From an uncultured Paraglaciecola sp. (GTDB lineage Bacteria; Pseudomonadota; Gammaproteobacteria; Enterobacterales; Alteromonadaceae): DNA of 64,000 bases. Below the pieces are notes generated by a model, which had not been told where the DNA came from, ran no database searches, and worked only from the letters and a program-made list of their open reading frames with translations. Position 1 is the first letter of the stretch. Every line of letters starts with the position of its first letter. Below, in pieces: positions 36,763 through 46,498 of this stretch. The stretch is from NCBI GenBank assembly GCA_947498355.1, contig CANMKA010000017.1, positions 1-64,000 on the forward strand. The letters are read 5' to 3'. The position numbers were made by a program, and so were the translations under genes.

Positions 36763-39495
36763 GTGTCTTTATCAAAGGTAGCTATATTACTTATCTCGAT
36801 TGTCCTAACTTCAGTCATCACTGCTTGCTCGAAAAAGAGCACTGAACAATACATTTCGGACGCGCAAGCCTATCTCGCCAATGAAGAAGTTGAAAGGGCC
36901 GTCATTGAATTGAAAAGTGCAATAGTGAATGCGCCAAGAGATATTGAATCTCGATTACTGCTTGGAAAGACCTATTATCAGCTCAGTCAATTTGCAAATG
37001 CCGAAAAAGAGCTCGAGACCGCAAAGGATTTGGGGGCAAATGAAGAGCGTTATTTTTTATTTCTGCTCACCTCTCAATACTATCAAAACAATTTTGATGA
37101 AGCCTACTTGACCAGCGAAACTTATACAGGTGCAGATCCAGAATTAATAAGTATAGCTAACCTATACGGCTACTTGTCTGCCATTCGGATAGACGATACG
37201 CCCCCACAGCTACCACTGGAGCTCAAAGGAAATGCGTTAATTATCGCGCAAGCAAACCAAGCATTGATGGAGCGGCGCCCAACTAGAACACTCGATTTGA
37301 CTGAGTCTGTATCCGGATCCAGCTCGTCTGAAATAGTCGAGCTAAATATTATTAGGGGTATAGCTCTAATGTCATTAGGACGAGCCGCAGAAGCGAAAGA
37401 GTCCTACCAAAGGGTTGTAGACATATTCCCGCATTATTATTTTGCGAGATTCCAACTCGTAGAAACACTTATCGCCCTAGAACTACTAGATGAGGCTCAT
37501 CAAAACTTGAATTTTATGTTCGAAATAAAGCCTGATAGTCCACTTACCCACTATTACTCAGCAATCGTTGACTTCAAAAAAAATGATTTTGAACGAGCTT
37601 TTCAATCTGCAACTATGGCGGCGTCAGGCAATATTAATGACATAGAGCTGTATTTCGTAGCAGGTGTGAGTGCATATAAAACAGGTAAAATAGAAAGTGC
37701 TTATAATTTTTTAAGTAAAAACAAAAACAGAGTGCCGAGCAACCATCTCAATAATAAGATTTTGGCCGAAGTAAGCTTAAAATTGGGTTACTCAATGGAT
37801 GTCATTTCACAATTGGGAGAGCTCAAGTTAAAGCCATCGAATCAGTCTATTGTTCTGTCTGCAGCGGCTATCAATCAATTTCAACTTGGCAATTTCGCTC
37901 AAGCGACGGAGTTTATCGAGCAAGCCACAGAACGTTCTCCAGAAGATCCTGTACTTATGTTGCAAGAGGGGCTAATCAAACTCAGCTCGAACGATTTATC
38001 TGGGATAGACAGCTTAACGAAGTCGATTGAATACGATCCGAGCTTAGACGAATCTTGGCTTTTGTTAGCGGAAACCTATTTGAGAAATGGCGAGCATGAT
38101 GCAGCAATTTCCGTAGCAAAAAAGTGGCAAGAACGTAACAAGATAGATGGCTTGAATTTAGAAGGGTATCTGCGTCTAAAAATGGAACAAACCGAACAAG
38201 CTATGGATATTTTTAGAAGTATTTTAAAAGAAGAGCCTGAGCACAGCGGTGCCAGCCGCTACTTGATGTTGGCACATGCTCAAAGGCAGGAGTTTTCAGA
38301 GGCAAAAAGTTACGCTGAAATACTAGTAAAACAAAACCCTGAGAACTTAATCAACTTAGGCAGCTTAGTCAATCTGTATTTAGGATCAAATGACGCTGAA
38401 GCCGCCGAGAAGATTTTATTACAACAAATTGAGAAAAATCCTAACAACCAAGCTGCCATTATAGCCAGAACCATGCTTATGGCTCGAAATAAAAAACCTG
38501 AAGAAGCCTTAGAATACATTTCTAAAAATGGCAACCCAACAAACGAAGATGTTCTAAGGGTTAAGGGCGACCTATATAGCTTTTTGTTACGTTTTGACGA
38601 AGCAATAAATGAATATGATAGTTGGCTCAAAAAAGATGTCAAAAATCCCATTGCATGGTTTAAGAAAATACAAGCGGTACAAGATCAAGGAGTCGCAAAA
38701 AAAGGCTTAAGAGTAGTTAAGGAGGCTTTACAGCATTTTCCAAACGACCCGAGATTAATAGGGTTGCATGCCTATTTTCTTACTCGAAACGGGAAGGTTG
38801 AAGATGCTAAATATGTGATACAAGACCTAGATGGCTACCAAGAAAAACTTCCCATCATCGATTACTACAACGGCTATATCGCCCTAGAAGACGGTAAGTA
38901 CCAACAAGCCTACTCGTTGCTTCAAAAATATTATAACGTCGAGCCAAATTTTGAAACGGCAACCCAGCTATCTCGGGCCTTAGAAGGGTTAGGCAAGGCT
39001 GAAGAGGGGCTTACACTTTTAAAGCTAGAGGTTTCCAAGTTATATAAACCCTTCATCGAAAGACACAGAATCGCAGAATATATGGTCAATAACAAAATGC
39101 TCGAAAGGGCAACTGAATATTATGACCAATTATTTAAAGATCACCCGTTAGATTTTATAACAGTTAATAACTACGCGGCTTTGCTAACAAGAGTCGGGGA
39201 ATTAGATAAAGCAGAGCAGCTTGCAACCGTTGGTCTTAGACTTCAGCCCGCCTCTCCCTATGCAATGGATACCCTGGGGCGAGTATTTTTCAAGCAAGGC
39301 AAAATTAAAGAAGCCTTATTCTATGCCGAAAAAGCACACCAAGCCTTTCCACAAAATGCTGAAATTCAATTGCATTTAGCCGAAACCTTGCTTGCTGATA
39401 ACCAAGTCAACAGAGCGAAAATTTTAATCAATAGAGTAAAACCTGTGACTAAAATCGAAAAAGATCTGCTGGCCGATATTAAAGCTACATTATAA
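36763..39495 (+). CDS. prsT: PEP-CTERM system TPR-repeat lipoprotein PrsT
   Basis: A long lipoprotein of about 910 residues made of tandem tetratricopeptide repeats. It is the hallmark TPR protein of XrtA/PEP-CTERM polysaccharide loci. The lipobox is VITACSKK near residue 22. TPR units recur throughout (for example RLLLGKTYYQLSQFANAEKEL, PYAMDTLGRVFFKQGKIKEA). A GTG at 36763, preceded by GGAG at a six-base spacing, is the best start; an ATG at 36751 in the same frame lacks such a site. It probably scaffolds polysaccharide or protein assembly at the envelope; no direct function is proven. Confidence 0.93.
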   Translation: MSLSKVAILLISIVLTSVITACSKKSTEQYISDAQAYLANEEVERAVIELKSAIVNAPRDIESRLLLGKTYYQLSQFANAEKELETAKDLGANEERYFLFLLTSQYYQNNFDEAYLTSETYTGADPELISIANLYGYLSAIRIDDTPPQLPLELKGNALIIAQANQALMERRPTRTLDLTESVSGSSSSEIVELNIIRGIALMSLGRAAEAKESYQRVVDIFPHYYFARFQLVETLIALELLDEAHQNLNFMFEIKPDSPLTHYYSAIVDFKKNDFERAFQSATMAASGNINDIELYFVAGVSAYKTGKIESAYNFLSKNKNRVPSNHLNNKILAEVSLKLGYSMDVISQLGELKLKPSNQSIVLSAAAINQFQLGNFAQATEFIEQATERSPEDPVLMLQEGLIKLSSNDLSGIDSLTKSIEYDPSLDESWLLLAETYLRNGEHDAAISVAKKWQERNKIDGLNLEGYLRLKMEQTEQAMDIFRSILKEEPEHSGASRYLMLAHAQRQEFSEAKSYAEILVKQNPENLINLGSLVNLYLGSNDAEAAEKILLQQIEKNPNNQAAIIARTMLMARNKKPEEALEYISKNGNPTNEDVLRVKGDLYSFLLRFDEAINEYDSWLKKDVKNPIAWFKKIQAVQDQGVAKKGLRVVKEALQHFPNDPRLIGLHAYFLTRNGKVEDAKYVIQDLDGYQEKLPIIDYYNGYIALEDGKYQQAYSLLQKYYNVEPNFETATQLSRALEGLGKAEEGLTLLKLEVSKLYKPFIERHRIAEYMVNNKMLERATEYYDQLFKDHPLDFITVNNYAALLTRVGELDKAEQLATVGLRLQPASPYAMDTLGRVFFKQGKIKEALFYAEKAHQAFPQNAEIQLHLAETLLADNQVNRAKILINRVKPVTKIEKDLLADIKATL

Positions 39496-39525
39496 GCCTA
39501 TCCAACTCACAGAAATCATCACTCT

Positions 39526-40653
39526 GTGAGTTGTCAATCTTCTATCCAAGTGACAATTCACGTCAATCAATACCCCATCAAAACTTATCCGTCTCTTATA
39601 GAAAATTGGACGGACTTGTTTGCGCGGGCGAAAACAAATGTATTTCTGGCACCCACATGGCTTGAGGCTTGGATTGCCCAGGCACCTGACTCTTTGTTGG
39701 TTGTGGAAGCGCGCCACAATACTCAAGTCGTAGGTTTAGCTGTATTCAATCAACACCAAGTGCCCCGTCTATGTAAGGGCTTTAGTACCAAACAGCTATG
39801 GTTACACAAAACTGGTCAACACCAAGAAGACCAAATGTGGATTGAGCACAACGACTTTTTGCTAGATAGCCAGAATGCAGACGCTATAAGAGCCGCAATG
39901 CTCAACTATATCCACCAGCATTTGACATGGGATGAGCTTTACTTGGGCATGGCGACTGACAATACGACTCAAAGGTTCTTAGCCGAATATCCATACGCTC
40001 GAAAGCTCTTGGCGTCTCCTGATTACTCGGTAGACTTGTCTAACTTTAGATCGCTAGATGATTATTTAAAGACCCTATCGAAAAACACCCGAGCTCAAAT
40101 CAAGCGCAGCCTAAAACTATTACAACAAACCGCAAACATTTCGCTGGTGAGAGCGACTTCAGAGCCACAAAAAAATCGATTCTTCGATAGCATACAAGCG
40201 CATCACGTTAGTAAGTGGCGAGAAACTGATTTAGGCAGCGGTTTCGACAATCCGATATTTGTGAATTTTCATCGAAAACTCATATTTGAAGACCCTCTCA
40301 ATTATTACACTGAGTTGTTTGGCTTATCCATTGACGGTGAGCTAGTCGCCTTAGCTTATATATTGAAATCGCCTGAGACTTGGTATTTTTACTTATCAGG
40401 TATACAGACTCACACAGATAACCGGATAAAGTATGGTTTGTTAATGCACAGTTTAATTATTGAACAAGCAATTCAACAAGGCATAAGAAAATATAGCTTT
40501 TTAGCGGGTTACGCTAGGTACAAGGCCTCGTTAAGTAATGTGACAGAGCCTACACAATACATGACCTGTTTTTACCGCTCTGCTTGGCGTTATCGTTTAA
40601 TTACGGGCCTGAGCAAGATAAAGCGTAAACTTGCGCTTTCTTCTAAAACTTGA
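39526..40653 (+). CDS. GNAT-fold acetyltransferase, CelD/BcsL-like
   Basis: A 375-residue cytoplasmic protein of the CelD/FemAB-like GNAT superfamily. Features are FLAPTWLEAWIAQAP near residue 40, KNTRAQIKRSLKLL around 180, and the acceptor-side segment ELVALAYILKSPETWYFYLSGI at about 265-287. Such proteins occur in polysaccharide clusters and are thought to acylate sugars or peptides. The start is a GTG at 39526, 31 bp after prsT. The donor and acceptor are unknown. Confidence 0.8.
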   Translation: MSCQSSIQVTIHVNQYPIKTYPSLIENWTDLFARAKTNVFLAPTWLEAWIAQAPDSLLVVEARHNTQVVGLAVFNQHQVPRLCKGFSTKQLWLHKTGQHQEDQMWIEHNDFLLDSQNADAIRAAMLNYIHQHLTWDELYLGMATDNTTQRFLAEYPYARKLLASPDYSVDLSNFRSLDDYLKTLSKNTRAQIKRSLKLLQQTANISLVRATSEPQKNRFFDSIQAHHVSKWRETDLGSGFDNPIFVNFHRKLIFEDPLNYYTELFGLSIDGELVALAYILKSPETWYFYLSGIQTHTDNRIKYGLLMHSLIIEQAIQQGIRKYSFLAGYARYKASLSNVTEPTQYMTCFYRSAWRYRLITGLSKIKRKLALSSKT

Positions 40654-40672
40654 ATAAAAAAAGAGAACGACC

Positions 40673-43246
40673 TTGCACATAGATGACATCCCCATTCGCC
40701 TTCATCCCAATTTTACCTCTGGATTAGTTCAATTTGGTCTGCCTTTCCCCCAAGGAGCAGTTCAATCGTTACAACAACTCAAGTGTAAACTAGGCGAACA
40801 AACTATTGAATCCAATGCAAAAATCACCGCGATATGGCCCGACAATAGTGTCAAATCATGCGTATTATTTTTGTATATCGAACAAGATTTAGAAATCCCA
40901 AAAACCATTATAGTTTCGGTATCCAAATCAACTAATCAGGTCAAAGATGGGTCTAACGATGTTACCGAATCGGCAGAGCATATTTGCTACAAAAGTGAAT
41001 ACGTCGAATTTAGCTACCAGTTTGCGGATCAAACCTTCACCTTTACCGACCCTAAATATCAAATAAGCCATCAAGGACAAATAACCTTAAAAACAGCGCA
41101 TGCCCTAAACTTAACCAACTCAGTTTTGGCCTCTGAGGTTTTGCCATTAACTGCTTTGTCTGGCGCATGTTTCAGTGGTGTCGAAATTACTATAGATGGA
41201 GCCTATCGCAATCAAGACGAGCAAGTTGTCGCCAATTACTCCCTTATATTCACCTTTTTCGCCAGCGGCCGCATCAGTAAAATTAGCTATACCTTGCATA
41301 ACCCCAATCGAGCAGAGCACACTAATGGACATTGGGACTTAGGCGATCCAAATTCGCTTTACATTGAAAATTTAGCCCTGCATCTTGAGCACACTCAAAC
41401 CTGTCCATTCAGTCTCAGTTTAGAGGGGCAGCAGTTCGATTCAGACAGCCTAACGCAAGAACAAACCGAATTGTCGTTGCTGCAACACAGCAGTGGAGGC
41501 AGCAACTGGCAAAGTCCAGTTCATGTAAACGCTCAAAATCAAGTTAGGTTCGAACATCGTGGCTATCAAGTCACCAGTGCTGAGCAACTTATTTCTAGTG
41601 GACTCAGAGCCGATCCTCATGTGCGGTTAGGGCACAATTTGCATATTGCCCCCCAACAATTTTGGCAGCGTTTCCCCAATCAGCTGAGCCTCTCAAAAAA
41701 GTCGCTAACACTAGATTGGTTTCCTAAGCTAGCAAATCAAGACCACGAACTTCAAGGAGGGGAAAAAACCAGCCAAACACTCTATCTAGGATTTGGCCAA
41801 GATGGCCAAACACCTCTTAACTGGATTAACAATGCAGATAATCTTGGTATTCTCCCCCAAGACTGGCTAACCAAAACCTTTGTCAATCATTTTACCGATT
41901 TCACTCAGCCTCAATCACAATGGCAGGCTTTATTTGATTTAGGTATTGATGGTGATAACGATTTTTTCAGCAAAAGAGAAAAACTAGACGAATATGGCTG
42001 GCGTAATTTTGGTGACATTTACGCCGACCACGAAACGGCAGAGCATAAAGGTGATGACTTGTTCGTCTCCCACTACAACAACCAATACGATCCTATTCTT
42101 GGTTTTTTAAAGCAATACATCTTGTCTGGAGAAAATGAGTGGTTTGAACTAGCTGACGATCTAGCTAAACATGTAACAGATATAGATATTTATCATACTC
42201 AACAAGATAAGGCTGAATACAACGGGGGGCTATTTTGGCACACAGATCACTATGTTCAAGCTTATACCTCTTCTCATCGCTCTTACTCAAAGCTACAACC
42301 TAGTGATGTTTATCAAGATCATGCAGGCGGAGGAGGCCCTGGAGGCCAGCATTGCTATACATCAGGCTTAGCTCTGCACTATGCATTAACCGGATACGAA
42401 CCATCTAAACACGCCGTACTCATCTTAACGAATTGGATAAACCATGTATACGAAGGCTCGGGTACCTGTTTGGAACTCTTACTGGCATTTAAAAATCGCC
42501 ACCTTGCAGGTTTTAAAAATCACTTTACCGGCCAGTACCCCCTCGATAGGGGAACTGCGAACTATATTAATGCCTTACTCGACAGCTATGAACTTACCTT
42601 AGATCAGCAATACTTAATTAAAGCCGAACATGTGTTTACACATACCTTTCATCCAAATGAGGACGTCAGTCAGCGTAATCTTGCCGATGTTGAGGGGACC
42701 TGGTTTTATACTGTACTTCTTCAATCAATTTGCAAATATTTAGCGATCAAACAAGATATTCAGCAACTAGACAATACCTTCTATTTCTGCCGAGATACCT
42801 TACTAAACTACGCAAGATGGATGATTATGCATGAGAACTTATACCTAGATAAGCCAGAGATATTGGAATATCCGAACGACACATGGACCGCCCAAGACTT
42901 ACGTAAAGTTCAAATATTTGCAGCGGCTCACTACTATAGTGCATCACCTCACGAGATATTTTTAGATAAAGCCAAGACGTTTGAACACGCTATTTTCGAA
43001 CGTTTACGTCATTCAAACGAGCAAACTTACACCCGAATATTGGTCTTAATGATGCAAAATTATGGCTATGTAGGGATATACCAAAACAAAGCATCAGTTG
43101 AATTCAAACCCCAATCTTACACTTGGCCAGCCCCCAAATATGTTAAACATTCCAATATTAAGGGCTTACTTTCACAAGGCATTAAAAGGCTATTGTCTTT
43201 ATCTGTCAAAGCCGAACTGGACTGGTTAAAAAAACGCCTAAATTAA
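40673..43246 (+). CDS. RIFT-barrel / YetA-like polysaccharide lyase-like protein
   Basis: An 857-residue protein. The N-terminal part (about 10-120) has the RIFT beta-barrel signature VQFGLPFPQGAV and ITAIWPDNSVKSC, as in exo-rhamnogalacturonan lyases and YetA. A central alpha/alpha-toroid-like region (about 430-700) holds Trp/His/Tyr-rich segments such as NGGLFWHTDHYVQAY and GGGGPGGQHCYTSGL. The catalytic residues are not certain. No signal peptide is seen, which is unexpected for a lyase. It starts with TTG. Position between acyltransferase and glycosyltransferase genes suggests trimming or recycling of the cluster's polysaccharide. Confidence 0.7.
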   Translation: MHIDDIPIRLHPNFTSGLVQFGLPFPQGAVQSLQQLKCKLGEQTIESNAKITAIWPDNSVKSCVLFLYIEQDLEIPKTIIVSVSKSTNQVKDGSNDVTESAEHICYKSEYVEFSYQFADQTFTFTDPKYQISHQGQITLKTAHALNLTNSVLASEVLPLTALSGACFSGVEITIDGAYRNQDEQVVANYSLIFTFFASGRISKISYTLHNPNRAEHTNGHWDLGDPNSLYIENLALHLEHTQTCPFSLSLEGQQFDSDSLTQEQTELSLLQHSSGGSNWQSPVHVNAQNQVRFEHRGYQVTSAEQLISSGLRADPHVRLGHNLHIAPQQFWQRFPNQLSLSKKSLTLDWFPKLANQDHELQGGEKTSQTLYLGFGQDGQTPLNWINNADNLGILPQDWLTKTFVNHFTDFTQPQSQWQALFDLGIDGDNDFFSKREKLDEYGWRNFGDIYADHETAEHKGDDLFVSHYNNQYDPILGFLKQYILSGENEWFELADDLAKHVTDIDIYHTQQDKAEYNGGLFWHTDHYVQAYTSSHRSYSKLQPSDVYQDHAGGGGPGGQHCYTSGLALHYALTGYEPSKHAVLILTNWINHVYEGSGTCLELLLAFKNRHLAGFKNHFTGQYPLDRGTANYINALLDSYELTLDQQYLIKAEHVFTHTFHPNEDVSQRNLADVEGTWFYTVLLQSICKYLAIKQDIQQLDNTFYFCRDTLLNYARWMIMHENLYLDKPEILEYPNDTWTAQDLRKVQIFAAAHYYSASPHEIFLDKAKTFEHAIFERLRHSNEQTYTRILVLMMQNYGYVGIYQNKASVEFKPQSYTWPAPKYVKHSNIKGLLSQGIKRLLSLSVKAELDWLKKRLN

Positions 43247-43416
43247 GTAATTAATTAGCTCTAAACTAAGAGCGGCAACCATGTAAGTTTAATAGCGAAT
43301 ACCTTTGCTGCCCTAGTGAAGGTTTACTTAGCTATTTCAATCATATATAAACAAGTTCCAGTAAGTGTTTGCACCTAGCCAACACGCTAATTTTTTCATA
43401 TACAGGATCGATATCG

Positions 43417-44367
43417 GTGGCAACTATCTCTTTCATCATTCCCCACAAGGGGAGATTCGACATGCTCATCCAAACTATTGAATCTGTTACTCAGCTAGAC
43501 TTTGACGCGAAAAAGTTAGAAGTGGTGGTGGTTAGCCAAACCCCAGAAATTAACCAAATTAAGCTGCCATCTGGGGAGGTTAAGCTAAAAATCATTACCC
43601 GACCCGAGACCGATACTATTTCAGCCTTACGTAATTTTGGCGTGACCCAATCAAGTGGTGATCATCTAGCGTTTTTAGATGCAGATGTATTCTTGTCTAA
43701 AAACTGGGCAGAAACCATGTTAAGCCTACTCAACGAAACCCCTGAGCGAATTATTACTAGCGCCATGCAAATTTGCTCAGACGATGCCCCCCCTCTCGAA
43801 AAAATTCGCACCAACTTGAGCAATGCCGAAATTGATGTTGACGTAAACTTTTTACCAGGTCGAAACCTTTTTATGTCTAAGGCATCGTTTTACGAGATAG
43901 GAGGATTCCCAGAACACTTGGTGACCTGCGAAGACTATTACTTCACCGATAAAGCTGCCGCATTAGGCGCTCTGCACTACTCATCTAAAGCAACCTATGT
44001 TCATTTAGGCGAAGATAAACAGTTAGGCCCTATGTTTAAAAAGGAGATTTGGCGTGGCCAGTCTAATTTACAATCTTTGCAAGGTCGGCGTGTACCTTTG
44101 CGCGAATGGCCCAGTCTGGTTGTTCCTCCAGCAATTGCATTCTGTTTGCTGCTAGGAATTATTATGTTTAGCTTAAATCTGGTTGGGCTGGGTGCGCTTT
44201 TTATCGTGTTTGCGTTAATACCTGTTTTAGCTTACAGCTTAAGATTATGGCGGATCGCTAAAAGTGATGTATCCCTGTTCAATATACTGGTATTTTATAT
44301 CAGCTACTTTCCCGCCCGTGCAATCGGCACGTTCGTTGGTGCGTTTAAACAAATTACAGTGAAGTAA
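43417..44367 (+). CDS. glycosyltransferase family 2
   Basis: A 316-residue inverting glycosyltransferase. The GT-A fold begins ISFIIPHKGRFDMLIQTIES, with the metal-binding acidic cluster in FLDADVFLS and a conserved GGFPEHLVTCEDYYF segment. Two hydrophobic helices near the C-terminus (about 235-290) anchor it in the membrane. The GTG at 43417 with AGGA nine bases upstream is preferred to an in-frame TTG at 43369. Acceptor and donor sugars are unknown. Confidence 0.85.
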   Translation: MATISFIIPHKGRFDMLIQTIESVTQLDFDAKKLEVVVVSQTPEINQIKLPSGEVKLKIITRPETDTISALRNFGVTQSSGDHLAFLDADVFLSKNWAETMLSLLNETPERIITSAMQICSDDAPPLEKIRTNLSNAEIDVDVNFLPGRNLFMSKASFYEIGGFPEHLVTCEDYYFTDKAAALGALHYSSKATYVHLGEDKQLGPMFKKEIWRGQSNLQSLQGRRVPLREWPSLVVPPAIAFCLLLGIIMFSLNLVGLGALFIVFALIPVLAYSLRLWRIAKSDVSLFNILVFYISYFPARAIGTFVGAFKQITVK

Positions 44368-44378
44368 GACAGACTAGA

Positions 44379-45494
44379 ATGATAAAAAAAATCAATGTAC
44401 TCCAATTTATCTGCCCAACGGGTTTTTACGGAGCGGAAAGGTGGGTACTTGCACTAGCAAAGCACCTAGATCCACAACAGGTTAACTGCGAGCTTGCAGT
44501 GACTATGGAGCCCAATCAAAAAGACTTAGAGTTAGTCAAAGAATACAAAAAGCTGTCTCTGCCTTGCCATATTGTACCCATGAAAAATAAGTTTGACCTA
44601 TCTACGATTAATCGTTTAGTGACACTTATCAAAGACCAAAAAATAGACATTATTCACACCCATGGCTACAAGTCAGACATACTAGGCGTGATGGCCGCGC
44701 GCAAAGCAGGTATCAAGTGTATTGTCACGCCACATGGCTTTGAAAATGCAAAGGACATTAAACTTAGACTATTTATCTGGGCTGGCTGCCAAGCTATGAA
44801 ATATGGCGACTACGTCGTACCTCTTTCACAGCAACTCATGGCTGATTGCAAGCGCATGAAGGTCAAGCAAGAGAAAACCGTATATATCCAAAATGGCGTT
44901 GACCTTTCAGAAGTGGAAGGAACACCCGTTCCGGCTAGACAAAATCCCGAAGAAAAGCGTATTGGTTTTGTTGGACAGATGATCAGCCGTAAAAACATTT
45001 ACGACTTACTTGACGTGTTTGATAGCGTGCATAAAAAACACCCTAACACCCGCTTAATTCTGTTAGGCGATGGTGATGCACGCCAAGGCTTAGAAGAGTA
45101 TGCTCAATCACTTGCTAGTAAAGACTTTATCGAGTTTTTAGGCTTTAGAGATGATCGATTAAGTCTACTGAAATCCTTTGATTTGTTTGCTATGACCTCC
45201 ACCCTAGAAGGCATCCCCCGTTGCTTAATGGAAGCTGCCGCAGCCAATATCCCTGTGGCCGCATACGATATTCCAGGTATAGACCAAATCATCAAGCACC
45301 AAGAAACCGGTTTACTGGCACCGTTGGGCGAAAAACAAACACTACAAGCCCACTGGGAAACCCTATTATTTGACTCTCAACACGCATCAACCCTTGCCAA
45401 CCAAGCTAAAGAGTATGTTTACCAGCATTATTCAGCAAACAGAATGGCCGACGAATACCAAGCGTTATTTACCAAGAGCCTAGGACAAGGTTAA
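44379..45494 (+). CDS. glycosyltransferase family 4
   Basis: A 371-residue retaining glycosyltransferase of the GT-B fold. It starts LQFICPTGFYGAERW. The donor-binding C-terminal half has RIGFVGQMISRKNIYDLLDVF, LILLGDGDARQGLEEYA and the active-site ExxxxxxxE-type segment STLEGIPRCLMEAAAANIP. It sits in the polysaccharide operon, and its TAA overlaps the next ATG by one base. Confidence 0.9.
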   Translation: MIKKINVLQFICPTGFYGAERWVLALAKHLDPQQVNCELAVTMEPNQKDLELVKEYKKLSLPCHIVPMKNKFDLSTINRLVTLIKDQKIDIIHTHGYKSDILGVMAARKAGIKCIVTPHGFENAKDIKLRLFIWAGCQAMKYGDYVVPLSQQLMADCKRMKVKQEKTVYIQNGVDLSEVEGTPVPARQNPEEKRIGFVGQMISRKNIYDLLDVFDSVHKKHPNTRLILLGDGDARQGLEEYAQSLASKDFIEFLGFRDDRLSLLKSFDLFAMTSTLEGIPRCLMEAAAANIPVAAYDIPGIDQIIKHQETGLLAPLGEKQTLQAHWETLLFDSQHASTLANQAKEYVYQHYSANRMADEYQALFTKSLGQG

Positions 45495-46486
45495 TGAATC
45501 AGGCAGTCAAGGAGCAACAGCCTATTTTATTCGTGTTATCGATTGATACCGAGGAAGAGTGGGATTGGTCTGGGCCTTTCCCACAAAAACAAGCTGATGT
45601 AAATAACATCCAGTATATTCCCGAATTTCATCAAACCATCAGCCAACTAGGAATAAGACCTACCTATTTTGTAGACTATGCCATTTTAGAAAGCACTGAC
45701 TCTATAAACAATATGCGTCATGTGATTAAACAAGGTAATAGCGAAATTGGCGCACATTTACATCCTTGGTGTAACCCGCCGTATTTTGAGCACGTAGGAG
45801 AAGCCGAGTCTCACGTTGTTAATTTACCCGAGGAGCAAGTTGAGCAAAAACTACACGCTTTGGTCGAAAAAATTCAAACACGTTTAGATGTGCAACCAAA
45901 ATCCTTTCGCTCTGGTAGATGGGGCATTGACGGTAAAGTCATGCGTTTACTAGAAAAGCAAGGGTTTAACGTGGACTCTAGCGTCTATCCATTTTATCAA
46001 AACGAATATTTTAGTTGTTTAGGTGCACCTTCTATCCCTTACTGGGCTGACCTAGATAACCCGCTTTTGGTATCAAAGCACAAAACCATGCACGAAATAC
46101 CCGTTACAGTGGGCTTCAACCGAACAAACTTCGCTCTATGGAATCAAATCCATACCCTTTTTGCATCGCCTAAATTGAGCTGGACACGCTTTAACGGGAT
46201 AGCTTGGCATACCAATATCATGCGCAAAAATTACCTATGCCCCGAACTTACCTCTGTGGCAGACATGCAGAATTTATGTGACACAGCCATAGGTAAAGGG
46301 TTTCCTATACTGCACATGTATATGCACAGCTCAAGCCTGCTAAATAATAATAATAGCTTGCTCGGCAAAGATAATGCATTTAACCATGTTTGTGGTGCGA
46401 TACAACAAGTAATAAATTATCTTCAGGCTCGCTATCCAATAGAGTTTTGCACCATCTCTGAAGCGTCTAAAAAGTTATCATCATAA
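45494..46486 (+). CDS. polysaccharide deacetylase family protein
   Basis: A 330-residue NodB-like carbohydrate esterase. The metal-binding motifs are FVLSIDTEEEWDW (first Asp pair near residue 18) and EIGAHLHPW (His-x-His near 92), followed by SFRSGRWGID and NVDSSVYPF. It differs from the usual short XrtA-type deacetylase. There is no signal peptide, so it may act on lipid-linked intermediates. It is translationally coupled to the upstream glycosyltransferase. Confidence 0.85.
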   Translation: MNQAVKEQQPILFVLSIDTEEEWDWSGPFPQKQADVNNIQYIPEFHQTISQLGIRPTYFVDYAILESTDSINNMRHVIKQGNSEIGAHLHPWCNPPYFEHVGEAESHVVNLPEEQVEQKLHALVEKIQTRLDVQPKSFRSGRWGIDGKVMRLLEKQGFNVDSSVYPFYQNEYFSCLGAPSIPYWADLDNPLLVSKHKTMHEIPVTVGFNRTNFALWNQIHTLFASPKLSWTRFNGIAWHTNIMRKNYLCPELTSVADMQNLCDTAIGKGFPILHMYMHSSSLLNNNNSLLGKDNAFNHVCGAIQQVINYLQARYPIEFCTISEASKKLSS

Positions 46487-46498
46487 TTATGAGAACCT

